Source: Natrarchaeobius chitinivorans
Lineage (GTDB): Archaea > Halobacteriota > Halobacteria > Halobacteriales > Natrialbaceae
Direction of reading: 5' to 3'
Length of the DNA stretch: 64,000 nt
NCBI RefSeq assembly: GCF_003841505.1
Contig: NZ_REGA01000009.1
Span: forward strand, 62,001 to 126,000
Shown: piece by piece, positions 32,892 through 40,102 of the stretch
How the letters are laid out: every line of letters starts with the position of its first letter
How positions within the stretch are numbered: the first letter of the stretch is position 1
The notes under the pieces: generated by a model
Told to the model about the DNA's origin: nothing
The model's input: only the letters and a program-made list of their open reading frames with translations
Databases searched by the model: none
Position numbers and translations under genes: made by a program

Positions 32892-33422
32892 TTAGTCTGA
32901 ATCGTCCTCGTCGATCCCGTGGCGCTCGACGAACTCCTCGGGCGTCACCTCGACCCGTTCGAACTCCGTCTCGAAGTAGTGTTCGTGGTGGCGGACCACC
33001 TGCTCGACGATCCACTCGCTGAACGTCTCGTCGAAGGTCCACTCGCCCTCGAGTTCGGGAATCTCGAACCGATCGTCGGTCGCAAAAGCCGCGTAGACGT
33101 GAAAGAAGCCGAGGATGACGTCCGCGAAGTCGCTTGCTTTTTCCGATCCCTGCGTTCGGCGCTCGGCGAGTTCCTCGCGTCCCGCGTCGGTCATCTCGAA
33201 GTACTTCCGATCCGGCTCGTCCTCGCGTTCGATCCGTGCGGCCCACCCCTTCTCCTCGAACTTGTAGAGGATCGGATACACCGACCCGTAAGACGGCTCC
33301 CAGTGACCGCCGCTTAGCTCCTCGATTTCTTTCAAGATCTCGTACCCGTACCGCGGTTTCTCCTCGAGCAACTCGAGGACGATGTAGGCGATGAGTCCCT
33401 TTGGCGGCCCACTCTTCCGCAT
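32892..33422 (-). CDS. PadR-family transcriptional regulator
   Basis: A 176-residue regulator. The N-terminal winged helix has the PadR signature PPKGLIAYIVLELLEEKPRY, GYEILKEIEELSGG and PSYGSVYPILYKFEEKGW. The C-terminal half is helical and acidic. It probably represses itself or a nearby operon; an ACGTACGT palindrome at 33443-33450 and TTTAAA at 33434-33439 lie just upstream of its ATG at 33422 and are candidate operator and TATA. It converges with the PDZ site-2 protease with 17 bp between stops. Confidence 0.9.
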   Translation of the reverse strand: MRKSGPPKGLIAYIVLELLEEKPRYGYEILKEIEELSGGHWEPSYGSVYPILYKFEEKGWAARIEREDEPDRKYFEMTDAGREELAERRTQGSEKASDFADVILGFFHVYAAFATDDRFEIPELEGEWTFDETFSEWIVEQVVRHHEHYFETEFERVEVTPEEFVERHGIDEDDSD

Positions 33423-33485
33423 GTGATCCGTGATTTAAACGGACGTACGTAAAGGGTTTCGGTCACCCCGGTCGGCTTTGGGTGT

Positions 33486-33515
33486 CGAGGGGACGGTGGC
33501 TACAGTAGTCGTTGA
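33486..33515. repeat. Degenerate left end of a family A element
   Basis: CTACAGTAGTCGTTGAAACT (about 33499-33518) resembles the family A left end CTATAGTAACAACTGAAACG. No right end is present, so this may be a solo end close to the interrupted vapC gene. Confidence 0.3.
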
Positions 33516-33542
33516 AACTGTTTGTCGAAGTCGGTAAAGATG

Positions 33543-34011
33543 TTACTCGAGGTCACGCGGATCGAAGTGTCCGACTTCGTCAATCTCGGGATAGAGCGTA
33601 TCGGTCGACACGATCGGTTCCTCGAGCGTATAGGCAGTCCCAAGATGGACTGCGTCGAAGACATTGAGCCGATCGTATGCCCGTCGCAACTCTCCAGCAG
33701 CGTCCATCATATCGACGGTCAGAGGAACGAGTTCGATTCCCTCGTTCGCAATCTTGCTGTGGCTATTCGAGAGTTGTTCTTTACTCCAGGTGTCTTCCAT
33801 CACGTACTGAACTTCAATCGCTGCTGCGACCGATGTCTTTGGTGCGTCGATCGGTTCGAGGTCAACTGTGCTTGCTATAGTAACAACTGAAACGATTTAC
33901 ACACCGATCGACGATCCGTCTGGCGATCGGGTGTGCAATGACTTTCAGTGGCTACTATAGCCAGTCGTCGGTTTTCAGAAGCGCAAGGACGGGATCGGTA
34001 TCAAGATACAC
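33543..34011 (-). pseudogene. vapC-type PIN toxin gene split by a MITE
   Basis: The N-terminal part starts with GTG at 34011 (VYLDTDPVLALLKTDDW), with the first PIN acidic residues, and hits a TAG at 33957 inside a family A MITE. The C-terminal part resumes beyond the MITE in frame (STVDLEPIDAPKTSVAAAIE, then NVFDAVHLGTAY and EPIVSTD) and ends at 33543. Removing the 80-bp element and one TA restores WLASTVD across the joint. The intact gene would encode a PIN-domain RNase toxin of about 130 residues. It overlaps the end of the antitoxin gene. As it stands the toxin is inactive. Confidence 0.85.
33875..33960. mobile_element. MITE family A, copy 3, inserted in vapC
   Basis: An 80-bp element (33878-33957) flanked by TA at 33876-33877 and 33958-33959. 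The target in vapC was CTAG, which became CTA-element-TAG. It is nearly identical to copy 1 and is the clearest evidence for the TA target duplication of this family. Confidence 0.92.
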
Positions 34012-34225
34012 GCTTTCGCTCCAAGCACTCTTTAACGTCGGCACGCGCCTCAGCGTCGGTTTGGTCATGGAGTCGCGCTTGTCGTTCTTCGCGAACGATG
34101 AGACGGGCGCCATATCGGAGAGCTTCGGACCGTGAGCTAAACACGCCGTCCTCGACGAGCGAATCGAGTTCTTTCACCAACTCCGGTGGGAGCGATACCG
34201 GCACAGAGTGTCTATCGCTGCTCAT
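34001..34225 (-). CDS. VapB-like ribbon-helix-helix antitoxin
   Basis: A 74-residue antitoxin. The N-terminus HSVPVSLPPELVKELDSLVE with FSSRSEALRYGARLIV is a CopG/RHH DNA-binding fold. The C-terminus (HDQTDAEARADVKECLERK) would wrap the toxin. The ATG at 34225 is chosen because it starts the RHH; an in-frame start 17 codons upstream is A+T-rich. The coding end overlaps the GTG of vapC by 11 bases. With the toxin gene broken, this antitoxin is an orphan unless it serves another toxin. Confidence 0.82.
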   Translation of the reverse strand: MSSDRHSVPVSLPPELVKELDSLVEDGVFSSRSEALRYGARLIVREERQARLHDQTDAEARADVKECLERKRVS

Positions 34226-34711
34226 AGCTATACATACTTTATACAATCGTATAAACATCGCGGCACTCTGGCTCATTCATAGTGTGCAAACACTGTGAGC
34301 GTGCCAATAACTTTTCTGTTTGCTGTCGGATAACCGTTGCAAAGAAATCAACTCAGGCTTCCCGCTCACTGTACTTTTGGACGGGAGTCATGCAATCGAC
34401 GTACGACTCCTTCTAGCGATTGAAATACTTGCTCAGATAGGGCGTCGGTTGCTCGAGATACCCCTGATTCACCAGAGCCATAAAAAATATACAAACGCTC
34501 TTCTACAAAACCCGTAGCCATACGCGGTGTGGTTGCTCTCTTCGATTCCACAGCGACAGCCTGGCGGTATCAACAATTTCCGACAGAAGAGCGTTCTACT
34601 GGTTCATCACACTCTCGAGGAGTGGTGGAGAGCGACCAAGAGAGGGGAAACTGGATTGAACGATCCGACTCGTGACGAACTGTTTTACTCCCGCAGAACG
34701 AGTAGCTGAGT
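34226..34711. other. Lower-G+C stretch without a recognisable gene
   Basis: This stretch between two toxin-antitoxin remnants is visibly richer in A and T than its surroundings. Short frames on both strands have no family features. It is probably a decayed accessory segment. Confidence 0.5.
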
Positions 34712-34864
34712 ATGGGAGTCTACGCTGATGACGTGAACGAATTCACGTGTACCGACGACGAGGACGATGATCGTCCTCCACTCGGCAAACGGCTTCGAGG
34801 TCTGGCAAGCGAACTCGCTGTCGATTCAGCTGTCGAAGTTCGCGAACTACGCGAACGGTCATGA
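34712..34864 (+). CDS. Putative small antitoxin upstream of a PIN-toxin fragment
   Basis: A 50-residue protein (MGVYADDVNEFTCTDDEDDD, then LGKRLRGLASELAVDSAVEV, ending RELRERS). It is acidic at the N-terminus and helical at the C-terminus, like small haloarchaeal antitoxins. Its TGA (34862-34864) overlaps the ATG of the PIN-domain frame at 34861 as ATGA. That overlap and the PIN neighbour are the main support. Sequence similarity alone would not justify the call. Confidence 0.5.
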   Translation: MGVYADDVNEFTCTDDEDDDRPPLGKRLRGLASELAVDSAVEVRELRERS

Positions 34865-35001
34865 CGCTCTTTCTTGATACCAACGTATTTTCCGCTGCAG
34901 TATCAGACGAACCGGACACTGGCACGATAGCTGAGGATGTCCTCGACGATAATTCAGAACTACAAGCGGCAGGGGCACTGGATCCGGAAGACTGTCTCTG
35001 A
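34861..35001 (+). pseudogene. Truncated PIN-domain toxin (second vapC-like gene)
   Basis: The frame begins MTLFLDTNVFSAAVSDEPDT, an unmistakable PIN-domain N-terminus with the first catalytic Asp, continues through GTIAEDVLDDNSELQAAGAL, and ends after 46 residues at TGA 34999-35001. A complete PIN toxin has about 130 residues, so the catalytic core is missing and the toxin must be inactive. It overlaps a 50-residue putative antitoxin. Confidence 0.7.
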
Positions 35002-35014
35002 GTGCCTCTGTCGA

Positions 35015-35170
35015 GTGGCAGTACCGGTCGGCGTCCCGTTCCTCTGCCGTCGATAACGTCCACCTCGAGCGACCCGGCTTCGCTCACGGCGCGGTAGCCG
35101 TCGGACTCGAGTCGAACCGGGACCTCGGTGTCGAACCGGGACTTCGTTGTCGACCTCGAGCACCGAAACC
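35015..35170 (-). pseudogene. Possible gene remnant with a frameshifting 19-bp duplication
   Basis: On the minus strand, SVLEVDNEVPVR in one frame and LESDGYRAVSEAGSLEVDVI in another become continuous if one unit of the 19-bp tandem duplication (35108-35126, 35127-35145) is removed. Family unknown. The restored reading is suggestive only, and start and end are not defined. Confidence 0.3.
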
Positions 35171-35253
35171 AGCGTTCGTCTCGCCGGACTCGGACGGCGG
35201 CGTGAGGGCTCGCCAGACTCGGACGACTACGGAGGGCTATCCGGCGATAGCCC

Positions 35254-35433
35254 TCACGGGCCTCGACACGAGCGAAGGCCGTTGCGAAGACCGGATGTCT
35301 CGCGCTCGGGGGCGAATTCGATTATCGTCGTCTCGAACGCGGACTCGCAGTCGGGACAGACGACCGTGCCGTCGGTCGTCTCGGTGTGTACGTCGGTTCC
35401 ACAGTCACAGTGTATGGTGACGTTCGCGGTCAT
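35254..35433 (-). CDS. Small zinc-ribbon protein
   Basis: A 59-residue protein that begins MTANVTIHCDCGTDVHTETT and continues TVVCPDCESAFETTIIEF. The CxCG and CPDC pairs form a typical zinc ribbon. Haloarchaea encode many such small zinc-finger proteins, some with effects on stress or motility. The start ATG at 35433 and the stop TGA at 35254 are clear. The C-terminal 20 residues are less ordered. No partner gene is close. Confidence 0.65.
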   Translation of the reverse strand: MTANVTIHCDCGTDVHTETTDGTVVCPDCESAFETTIIEFAPERETSGLRNGLRSCRGP

Positions 35434-35584
35434 GGGTAGCTCCGTCGTGGCCCAGCACAGCGGAGATCAACCCAACCGAGATCCGGCCGTCGCGACGCGG
35501 TCCCGTGGAAACGCCGGCAGGTCGTGGCCGACGAAACGTCGGCAGGTCTTTATTTCGCCAGCGTTAATAGTGGATTGCTCCCGC

Positions 35585-35645
35585 TATGCGGGGGTTGTGC
35601 GAGCCGGAGTGCTAGGTTGGTGCCGGCAACTCCGGCTCGGCGCAC
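35585..35645. other. Structured intergenic sequence (hairpin pair)
   Basis: GAGCCGGAGT (35601-35610) and ACTCCGGCTC (35629-35638) form a perfect 10-bp stem. A smaller CCCGC/GCGGG stem precedes it. It lies about 110 bp before the PitA gene. It may be a non-coding RNA or a terminator-like structure. No family is recognised. Confidence 0.4.
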
Positions 35646-35754
35646 TTTCCGTGCGCGTTCGTACATTATTCAACCAAGGTAAAGAACGTTAGGATGTTTA
35701 TTGTTCGGCGCGGAAACCCGGTCCTTCTTGGCGTCTCCGTTCTAACCACCGCGT

Positions 35755-37281
35755 ATGGATCGTCGGACACCTCCGCAGACCGAAGAAGGCTGGTACGTTC
35801 TCCACGACTTCCGATCGATCGACTGGGACGCCTGGCGCGACGCGCCCGAACGACGCCGTTCGCAGGCGATCGAGGAGGGCGTCGAGTATCTCGCCTCGGC
35901 CGAACGACTCGAGGACGCCGAGGCTGGCGACTCGGCGACGTTCTCGGTGCTCGGCCACAAAGCCGACCTGTTGATCCTCCACCTCCGGCCGACGCTCGCC
36001 GACCTCGATTCCCTCGAGCGCCAGTTCGAACACACGGCGCTCGCCGAGTTCACCGAGCGTGCCGACTCGTATCTCTCGGTGACCGAAGTGTCGGGATACA
36101 TGTCACAGGAGTACTTCGAGGACGACGCCGAGGTCGAAGACGCCGGGCTGGAACGCTACATCGAGTCCCGCCTCGAGCCCGAGATTCCCGACGCCGACTT
36201 CTGTAGTTTCTACCCGATGGACAAACGGCGCGGTCCCGATCACAACTGGTACGAACTGCCGTTCGACGAGCGCGCGGACTACCTCTCGAATCACGGCGAG
36301 ATCGGCAAGGGGTACGCGGGACGGGTCACCCAGATCATCTCCGGCAGCATCGGCCTCGACGACTTCGAGTGGGGCGTGACGCTGTTCGGCGACGATCCGA
36401 CCGACGTGAAGGAACTGCTCTACGAGATGCGATTCGACCCCTCGAGTTCGCGATTCGCCGAGTTCGGCCGGTTCTTCTCGGCTCGCCGGTTCCCGCCGGC
36501 AAACCTCGCGGCCTACCTCGCCGGCGAAGACGTCCCACAGGAGGCTGCACACCCGCACGGCTCGGGTGGACACGGCCACGGACACGCCGACTCCAGCACG
36601 CACGCCCACGGCGGCTCGGGCGGCCACGGACACGGCGACTCCAGCGGCCACGGTTCCGGCGGTCCCCACGGTGACGACGAGGACGAACGCGTCCGCAGCG
36701 AACTCGAGGAGATCGGCGTCTACGCGGGCCAGCCCCACGGCGAGGACGTCCACGCGGTCGTGCTCTACTCCGCCGCCGACCCGGAGGAACTGTTCGAGGA
36801 GGTCGACGGCCTGCGGACGAATTTCGATCACTACGACACCCACGTGAAGACGGCGGTCTACGAATCCCAGGACGACGAACCGGACGCGGAAACCGCGATC
36901 GTCAGCCTCTGGGAGACCGACCGCGCCGCGAACACGGCGGCCGGCTTCCTCGCCGAGCTGCCCGAAATCGTGCGCCAGGCGGGTGACGACGAGGGCGATT
37001 CCTGGGGAACGATGGGGATGTTCTACACCGTCGAACCCGAACACAGGGACGACTTCGTCGGGACGTTCGGCGATGTCGCCGGAGTGCTTGCCGATATGGA
37101 CGGCCACCGGAAGACCGACCTGCTGGTTAACCGCGAAAACGAAGACGACATGTTCATCGCCAGCCGGTGGGACTCCCGCGAGGACGCCATGGCCTTCTTC
37201 CGAAGCGACGAATTCTCCGAGACGGTCGAGTTCGGCCGCGACGTCCTCGCGGAGCGTCCACGGCACGTGTTCCTGGCCTAG
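35755..37281 (+). CDS. pitA: PitA-type fusion: chlorite dismutase-like domain plus ABM domain
   Basis: A 508-residue fusion. Residues 1-260 are a chlorite dismutase/HemQ-like domain (WYVLHDFRSIDWDAWR, VLGHKADLLILHLRPTLADL, FCSFYPMDKRRGPDHNWYEL), the family of coproheme decarboxylases. A His/Gly-rich linker follows (roughly 265-305). Residues 325-508 form an antibiotic-biosynthesis-monooxygenase-type domain (WGTMGMFYTVEPEHRDDFVG). The same architecture was described as PitA in Haloferax volcanii. A role in heme synthesis or heme handling is likely. The start ATG is at 35755. A family C repeat starts 4 bases after the TAG stop. Confidence 0.9.
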   Translation: MDRRTPPQTEEGWYVLHDFRSIDWDAWRDAPERRRSQAIEEGVEYLASAERLEDAEAGDSATFSVLGHKADLLILHLRPTLADLDSLERQFEHTALAEFTERADSYLSVTEVSGYMSQEYFEDDAEVEDAGLERYIESRLEPEIPDADFCSFYPMDKRRGPDHNWYELPFDERADYLSNHGEIGKGYAGRVTQIISGSIGLDDFEWGVTLFGDDPTDVKELLYEMRFDPSSSRFAEFGRFFSARRFPPANLAAYLAGEDVPQEAAHPHGSGGHGHGHADSSTHAHGGSGGHGHGDSSGHGSGGPHGDDEDERVRSELEEIGVYAGQPHGEDVHAVVLYSAADPEELFEEVDGLRTNFDHYDTHVKTAVYESQDDEPDAETAIVSLWETDRAANTAAGFLAELPEIVRQAGDDEGDSWGTMGMFYTVEPEHRDDFVGTFGDVAGVLADMDGHRKTDLLVNRENEDDMFIASRWDSREDAMAFFRSDEFSETVEFGRDVLAERPRHVFLA

Positions 37282-37284
37282 GTT

Positions 37285-37370
37285 TCATACGGTTTCCTGT
37301 CCGTCAGTTCCGGCACAACCGCGATCCGAGCGGCGGGTGCGCCAGTACATCGGTACAGGAATCCGACTCA
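37285..37370. repeat. Family C element, copy 4
   Basis: An 86-bp element starting TCATACGG, with a diverged right end (CCGACTCA). It shares the GCGGCGGGTGCGCC core of copies 1 and 2. Here neither end supplies a stop codon: the pitA TAG precedes the left end by 3 bases. Confidence 0.8.
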
Positions 37371-37391
37371 GTAGTCATCGTCACTGCTGGG

Positions 37392-37580
37392 CTACGGTCG
37401 GCCGTTTTCGAGTTCCGCTGTTCGTTCCTCGAGTGCCGTGAGCCGTTCGTCGTACCTTCGCTTCCTGTCGAGGAAGAGCACGACGAAACCGAGAACGAAC
37501 AACGGGAGTGCGATATTGACGAGCAACAGGACGAGCACTTCGGGGCCAGCAGGTGCACCGGGAATCGTGAGAGGGTTCAT
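37392..37580 (-). CDS. Small single-span membrane protein
   Basis: A 62-residue protein with one hydrophobic helix (VLVLLLVNIALPLFVLGFVV, residues about 15-37) followed by a charged coiled-coil-like tail (DRKRRYDERLTALEERTAEL). The ATG at 37580 places the helix near the N-terminus. The neighbour on the same strand is another 62-residue membrane protein 100 bp upstream, so a joint function is possible. The family is not recognised. Confidence 0.6.
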   Translation of the reverse strand: MNPLTIPGAPAGPEVLVLLLVNIALPLFVLGFVVLFLDRKRRYDERLTALEERTAELENGRP

Positions 37581-37679
37581 ACCGTCGTCTCCTTCACACA
37601 CAGGTATGGATTTTCTGGAGCTGTTTCGGTGGGAAATTTATCGGTTCTGTTCGGCACTCGAGCCGACGCTGGAGACGGT

Positions 37680-37868
37680 TTAGATCCGTCCACGCGACGT
37701 CGTCTCGTCGTAAAAGAAGTAGCCAGCGACTCCCGCAAGTCCCAGTGCGAGCGTAATGTAGGGCCAGTTTCCGGCTTCTCGGTCGGTAAACGACGCGTGT
37801 GCTGTGACGAAGATCGCAAAGCCGACGTGGGCGACCGCGGTCGCGAGCAGGAACGAGACGAGATCCAT
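37680..37868 (-). CDS. Small two-span membrane protein
   Basis: A 62-residue protein with two predicted transmembrane helices (LVSFLLATAVAHVGFAIFVT and WPYITLALGLAGVAGYFFY) joined by a short polar loop. The end TSRGRI is basic. The ATG is at 37868. It precedes the other small membrane protein on the same strand. No cofactor ligand pattern is evident apart from a single His in each half. Confidence 0.6.
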   Translation of the reverse strand: MDLVSFLLATAVAHVGFAIFVTAHASFTDREAGNWPYITLALGLAGVAGYFFYDETTSRGRI

Positions 37869-38031
37869 CCTACTCGAGGGATTCGACGTGGGACCAATAG
37901 CCGTTTCGAAGCCGATGCCATCTCGACTCTCGAGATCCGAAACCGGTGCCGGTACCGATCGCTGTGGCTGTGGCTGTAGCTGTGGTCGACGACGAACTCA
38001 GGCGGGCGGAGAACAGGCAGATTCTGCTTCG

Positions 38032-38421
38032 TTAGGCGTCGATGTCGTGGTCCGGATCGTCTTCGACGGTGCGTTTCATCGAATCTCGTCGAGCCTTGGC
38101 GTCCCGCCCGGTCGCCTCGAGCAGGAAGTCGTTTTTCGCGTCGACCGCCTCGCCGGCGGCCTCGAGTTCGTCGGGACCGAGTTCGGTCGGATCGCGTTCG
38201 TGGAACTCGACGCCGAGTTTGTCCTTCTTGCCGGAGTACTCGACGGCGCCGACGACGATCTTCTCGAAGACCGGGTTATCGGGTTCCCCGATGACGTAGA
38301 GGTCGCTTCCCTTGAACTCCTGGGTGCCGGTAATGGGACCGAAGTAGTCTTCGATCGTCGACTCCATGTCGGGAATTCGCTCCTCGAGATATTCACCGCG
38401 ACGCATCTTGTACTCCTTCAT
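38032..38421 (-). CDS. Haloarchaeal DUF5611-like protein
   Basis: A 129-residue soluble protein beginning MKEYKMRRGEYLEERIPDME and containing GPITGTQEFKGSDLYVIGEP. A C-terminal acidic tail ends DDPDHDIDA. It belongs to a small conserved haloarchaeal family of unknown function. The ATG at 38421 is preferred to an in-frame start 13 codons upstream. There are no Cys or membrane segments. Confidence 0.75.
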   Translation of the reverse strand: MKEYKMRRGEYLEERIPDMESTIEDYFGPITGTQEFKGSDLYVIGEPDNPVFEKIVVGAVEYSGKKDKLGVEFHERDPTELGPDELEAAGEAVDAKNDFLLEATGRDAKARRDSMKRTVEDDPDHDIDA

Positions 38422-38570
38422 GGATTGGAGATACACGGCGGGGTGTTTACCTCTTTTCATAGCCGATGTTTTGGATTCCCAACACGTCTTCGGACGGCAA
38501 CTCCGCTCGTGGGGGTTCCTCCACGCTCATTGAAAACCGTCCCGGACCGACGCGGGCGGACGTCGATCGA

Positions 38571-39506
38571 CTACTGAAGCGGTCGTTCGCCGAGATACCC
38601 CTTCCGGCACTTGGGGCAGATGTCGCCTGCGCGGAGCGATCCGCGATCGCCGGCGTCGACGTACTCACACCGGGGACAGTAGAACTCAGTCGGTGCGTCG
38701 TCGGAACGGGCGTTCGGCGTGTCACCCGGTTTCGGAGCGGGTTCGGCCCGCTCGATTCCCGATCCGGAGTCGACCTCCGGGTCGGCGTCAGCGCCGGCCG
38801 CGGCGTCGAGTATTTCTGACTCCGTGGCGATCGCTTCGGCACCGCTCGAGGAGCCGACGGCCGATTCGTCGTGCTCGAGAACGATCGCGTCGTCTTCGAC
38901 CGGTTCCTCGGCGTCGGCGGGATCGGCCGACTCGTCAGCATCGGGCCAGGAACCCACTTCCTCGCCCGCGTCGACCGGCGGACCGACGTCGTCGGAGTCC
39001 GGCCACTCGCCGCGGTCGCGACCGTCGCGTGGCTCCTCGGAGTCGTCGCTCTCGAGGATTTCGCCGTCGTCGGTGATCGTCTCGCCGTTTTCGTCGGTCG
39101 GCAGATCGATATCGTCGGCCGACTCGGCTTCCGCGGGAGGCTGGTTCGAGTCGGGCTCCGGATCGACGTCAGTCGGGTCGGCGTCGACGATCACGCCGTC
39201 CGTTTCGGCGGGATCGTCGCGGGCGACGTTCGCCTCGGCGGCCGGTTCGGCGTGGTCGGAAGTCGGTTCGGGCTCGGGTTCGGGATCGGGGGTGCGGGCG
39301 TCGTCGTCAGTCAGTGTGCTCTCGTTCGATTCAGTGACGATACTCGTCACCTCTGTGTTCTCGCTGATGACGTTGCGTTCGCCACAGCGGGCACACTCTT
39401 CGAACTCCTGGACGGTGACGACGACCTCGCTGCCCCGTTCTTCGCGCTCGCGTTGGACCTCGGTCTCGCCGTAGTCGTGACCGAGCAGCGAACATCGCAG
39501 GACCAT
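38571..39506 (-). CDS. Acidic protein with terminal zinc ribbons (DUF7093-like)
   Basis: A 311-residue protein with two zinc-binding ends and a long disordered middle. The N-terminal ribbon is MVLRCSLLGHDYGETEV followed by FEECARCGERN. The C-terminal ribbon has EFYCPRCEYVDAG and DICPKCRKGYLGE. The central 200 residues are Asp/Glu/Pro/Ser-rich low-complexity sequence. It resembles a haloarchaeal family near the RNA or transcription machinery, but its role is unknown. The start ATG is at 39506. Confidence 0.75.
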   Translation of the reverse strand: MVLRCSLLGHDYGETEVQREREERGSEVVVTVQEFEECARCGERNVISENTEVTSIVTESNESTLTDDDARTPDPEPEPEPTSDHAEPAAEANVARDDPAETDGVIVDADPTDVDPEPDSNQPPAEAESADDIDLPTDENGETITDDGEILESDDSEEPRDGRDRGEWPDSDDVGPPVDAGEEVGSWPDADESADPADAEEPVEDDAIVLEHDESAVGSSSGAEAIATESEILDAAAGADADPEVDSGSGIERAEPAPKPGDTPNARSDDAPTEFYCPRCEYVDAGDRGSLRAGDICPKCRKGYLGERPLQ

Positions 39507-39763
39507 TGTCCCATCGTACCGATCCAGGGCATAAAAAACGTACTGCCTGTGCCGTTCGCAGCCCTGACATCTTCGGGACCGCCGCTCGAGCGAACTGACG
39601 GTGGCTCTCGGTCGATCGTCTTTTGGGGGTTCTCGAGCGATCGTCTATCAGTGGGTCGAGATCGATCGTCTCCCGATGGGTCGTGAGCGCCACCGACACC
39701 TCGTTCGACTTCCCGGAGCGGAACGACAAACGTCAAATCCCGGGTCGTCGAATACTGGAACGG

Positions 39764-40063
39764 ATGAGAGTGAAGCGGGAGTACCGGGACCGGGAGCAGA
39801 CCGAGGTAGCGGTACTCGACGCCCTCGTCGATCGTGCTGAGGATGGAATGACCGTCTTCGAACTCCGCGCGGCCGTCGAAGTCGACATCGACGATCTGGA
39901 GTCCGCCCTGTCGACGCTGAAGACGGACGACTTGATCGTCGTCGACCTGGAGGGAAGCGACACGTTAATCAAACCCGCCGACCGCGTCGTTCCGGACGAG
40001 CCGACCGACCCGAACGACGAGCAGACGATCGCCGACTGGTTGCGGGAACGACTGCCCTTTTGA
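39764..40063 (+). CDS. Small winged-helix protein (DUF6432-like)
   Basis: A 99-residue protein with a complete wHTH: EQTEVAVLDALVDRAEDGMT, then FELRAAVEVDIDDLESALST and LKTDDLIVVDLEGSDTLIKP. The C-terminus is acidic. It resembles a small haloarchaeal family of putative transcription regulators. The ATG at 39764 is preceded by AATACTGG, a possible TATA-like element. It stands 39 bp upstream of the YgfZ/GcvT-like gene on the same strand and may share its transcript. Confidence 0.78.
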   Translation: MRVKREYRDREQTEVAVLDALVDRAEDGMTVFELRAAVEVDIDDLESALSTLKTDDLIVVDLEGSDTLIKPADRVVPDEPTDPNDEQTIADWLRERLPF

Positions 40064-40102
40064 ATCGAAACGCCTGAGGGGCTCAGACGCCTCGAGCTAT
40101 CT

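Noticed and set aside
34320-34551. Two short frames on opposite strands in the lower-G+C patch
   Set aside because: Neither has recognisable features or a clear start; treated as decayed sequence.
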